From positions 1-16,262 of the forward strand of contig JANWHF010000223.1 of NCBI GenBank assembly GCA_025450555.1: DNA of 16,262 bases, in the 5' to 3' direction. The first letter of the stretch is position 1, and every line of letters starts with the position of its first letter. The notes under the pieces are model-generated. The model saw only the letters and a program-made list of their open reading frames with translations. It was not told the DNA's origin and made no database searches. Below are positions 15,078 to 16,262 of the stretch, one piece after another. The position numbers and the translations under genes are program-made. This DNA is from Tepidisphaeraceae bacterium. Lineage in GTDB: Bacteria > Planctomycetota > Phycisphaerae > Tepidisphaerales > Tepidisphaeraceae.

Positions 15078-15413
15078 TTACTCAATTCGCTTGATATCCG
15101 CCTCGCTCGCATCGCGAACGGTCGCGTCGACTCGTTTCGCTCCGGCTCGCGGAAACAGGGTTCCGACTTCCACTTCCGTCTGGGGCTGAGCCGGCTGAGT
15201 CAATACGCCAAGCAACCGATAGACCGGCACGGTCAGCACCAAAAGGGCGAGAAGACTAACAAGAAATGCCAACACAGACAAGGCCACCGCCAAAATCCCC
15301 GGCAGAGCCACAATCATGAGGATCATCCGAGCCCAGGCCGGCAGCGCCGTGAGCTGCCGCAGCCGCCCCATCCGCCCGATCCAAACCTGCCCCTGCTCCC
15401 AAGCCATCGCCAT
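15078..15413 (-). CDS. Small membrane protein leading the rplKAJL operon
   Basis: I do not recognise a family. The protein is 111 residues from the ATG at 15413, which has AGGAG 5 nt upstream. An open frame runs back to a GTG at 15533, but that would start inside the terminator of the preceding gene. A basic N-terminus (QVWIGRMGRLRQL) is followed by a long hydrophobic stretch at about 30-70, enough for two short helices or a hairpin, and a polar charged tail (about 71-111). It lies 5 nt ahead of rplK, so it is part of the ribosomal transcript. It has no resemblance to NusG, and the SecE signature is not seen, although size and site invite the comparison. Confidence 0.7.
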   Translation of the reverse strand: MAMAWEQGQVWIGRMGRLRQLTALPAWARMILMIVALPGILAVALSVLAFLVSLLALLVLTVPVYRLLGVLTQPAQPQTEVEVGTLFPRAGAKRVDATVRDASEADIKRIE

Positions 15414-15429
15414 TCGCGCTCCTGCGAGA

Positions 15430-15455
15430 TTCCGCAACGCGGAAACCGGATCATA
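15430..15455 (-). promoter_or_regulatory. Candidate promoter and leader hairpin of the ribosomal operon
   Basis: TATGAT on the minus strand (15455-15450) is a likely -10 box; no good -35 was found. At the predicted 5' end of the message lies a perfect 6-bp hairpin TTCCGC/GCGGAA with a 3-nt loop (15430-15444), just before the AGGAG of the first gene. It might mediate autogenous control or stabilise the 5' end. Confidence 0.35.
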
Positions 15456-15511
15456 GCGCCTGCACACCGCGTAATCGCGAAAAAAAATGCGGACGTATGC
15501 TGCAAAAACCG

Positions 15512-15540
15512 AAAAAAAGGGGGCGCCAGCCACCCTTTTT
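15512..15540 (-). terminator. Rho-independent terminator of the aldo/keto reductase gene
   Basis: On the minus strand, AAAAAGGG-T-GGC pairs with GCCCCC followed by seven T, with a TGGC loop and one bulged T. It lies about 70 nt after the reductase stop and ahead of the ribosomal operon promoter, so it separates the two units. The A-T flanks make it partly bidirectional. Confidence 0.85.
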
Positions 15541-15552
15541 GTAATTTACAAA
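15538..15552. repeat. Perfect odd palindrome next to the terminator
   Basis: TTTGTAA-T-TTACAAA is a perfect 7-1-7 inverted repeat in an AT-rich stretch between the reductase stop and its terminator. It shares three bases with the terminator stem. It could be a protein site or chance in AT-rich sequence. Confidence 0.4.
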
Positions 15553-15610
15553 TTTTAATAGACTTACGGTTTCGATAAGACGATTGAAGGCTGCGCCCGA
15601 TGGCACTCAT

Positions 15611-16262
15611 TCACGTCTGCCCAGTCCACGCCCCCTGCCGATCCGCATTGCTAAACGCCGCTTCGATCTTCGCGACCACATTCGGCGGAAGCGGGCCCTT
15701 GTTGGCGTAGCCGATGTTGGCTTGCGCGTTTTGGGGATTGGTGGTGCCGATGATGGCGGTGTGGATGCCGGGGTGGCTGAGCACAAACCGCAGCGCCATT
15801 TCCGGCCATGCGTCGGGGCCGGTGAGTCCGAGGCCGGCCGGGTCCAGATTCATCTGCTTCAGGCGGTCGTGATACACCTGCGCATAATTTCGATACATCC
15901 CCGGCTGCTCGCTCGGCTGTCTCCAGGCCGCGTTGGCGATGGGACGCTTGGCGATCACGCCGACGTTGTTCTTCTGCGCCGTCGGCAGCACGAGCCGCAG
16001 GTTGGTCTGGTCGGCGATGTTCACCGATGTTTCGATGACCGCGATATCCGGCAGCGTCGCCGCGTAGGCGGCCGCCTGGTTGTCGCCGCTGTAACCTACG
16101 AAGCGGATTTTTCCCGCCTCGCGCGCCTCGATCATCGCGCCCAGCGCCTCGCCCGCCTTGAGCGTGTCCAGGTCGCATGAGTGCAGCAGCATGACATCCA
16201 GATGATCGGTGCGCAGGTTTTTCAGCGAGCGATCGACCGTGCCGCTGACAAGCTGCCGCGAC
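15611..16262 (-). CDS. Aldo/keto reductase, C-terminal part
   Basis: The gene is cut by the window edge: 216 residues and the stop are present and the N-terminal third is missing. Visible family features are SLKNLRTDHLDVMLLHSCD, whose LLLH histidine belongs to the Asp-Tyr-Lys-His catalytic set, IRFVGYSGDN, VGVIAKRPIAN, and the cofactor-binding strand HTAIIGTTNPQNAQANI that contacts the NADPH phosphate. These enzymes form a TIM barrel and reduce aldehydes or ketones with NADPH; the substrate is not readable. The catalytic Asp, Tyr and Lys would lie in the missing part. The frame is open to the edge at 16261 and is followed by its own terminator. Confidence 0.9.
   Translation of the reverse strand, partial: SRQLVSGTVDRSLKNLRTDHLDVMLLHSCDLDTLKAGEALGAMIEAREAGKIRFVGYSGDNQAAAYAATLPDIAVIETSVNIADQTNLRLVLPTAQKNNVGVIAKRPIANAAWRQPSEQPGMYRNYAQVYHDRLKQMNLDPAGLGLTGPDAWPEMALRFVLSHPGIHTAIIGTTNPQNAQANIGYANKGPLPPNVVAKIEAAFSNADRQGAWTGQT

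Noticed and set aside
15078..15413. The small membrane protein as SecE
   Set aside because: Size and location fit, but the conserved SecE region (a Trp-Pro-containing amphipathic segment before one helix) is not present, and the hydrophobic stretch looks long enough for two passes.

Overview
The window looks like ordinary chromosomal DNA from a planctomycete-type bacterium. The main reasons are two secreted 3-keto-disaccharide hydrolase-like (DUF1080) proteins, a MoxR/DUF58/transglutaminase operon, an L-fuconate dehydratase, and a PolA N-terminus of the planctomycete style. No tRNA, rRNA, CRISPR array, insertion sequence or phage gene was seen. The assignment is family-level inference; a Phycisphaerae-like lineage is plausible but not proven.

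Layout, left to right. Positions 1-7374 are all on the minus strand. Read in the direction of transcription they are moxR (AAA+ ATPase), a DUF58 protein and a transglutaminase-like membrane protein (TgpA type), with gaps of about 25 nt. Then come a secreted DUF1080 protein with its own promoter, L-fuconate dehydratase 33 nt behind it, and the first 64 codons of DNA polymerase I cut by the window edge. Positions 7537-11183 are on the plus strand: argG, an FAD/NAD(P)H ferredoxin-reductase-like enzyme, and a second secreted DUF1080 protein closed by a textbook Rho-independent terminator. Positions 11201-16262 are on the minus strand again: a partial aldo/keto reductase with its terminator, a small membrane protein, rplK-rplA-rplJ-rplL with a terminal hairpin, then an alpha/beta hydrolase broken by one in-frame UGA, overlapping by ATGA a two-helix membrane protein.

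How the genes fit together. MoxR, DUF58 and transglutaminase form a known envelope-associated module. DUF1080 plus fuconate dehydratase suggests sugar catabolism, with one secreted and one cytoplasmic step. The ribosomal cluster supplies the L1/L11 region and the L10-L12 stalk. It lacks nusG directly upstream and rpoB directly downstream; a 111-residue membrane protein sits where nusG would be expected.

The signals most worth a second look are: a degenerate tandem heptamer array (consensus YTSARAT, a family closed under reverse complement) between rplK and rplA; the single UGA in the hydrolase; the unusual neighbours of the ribosomal cluster; a 7-1-7 perfect palindrome at the 5' end of the oxidoreductase gene; and back-to-back hairpins before the second DUF1080 gene. 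I found no clear new multi-gene system.
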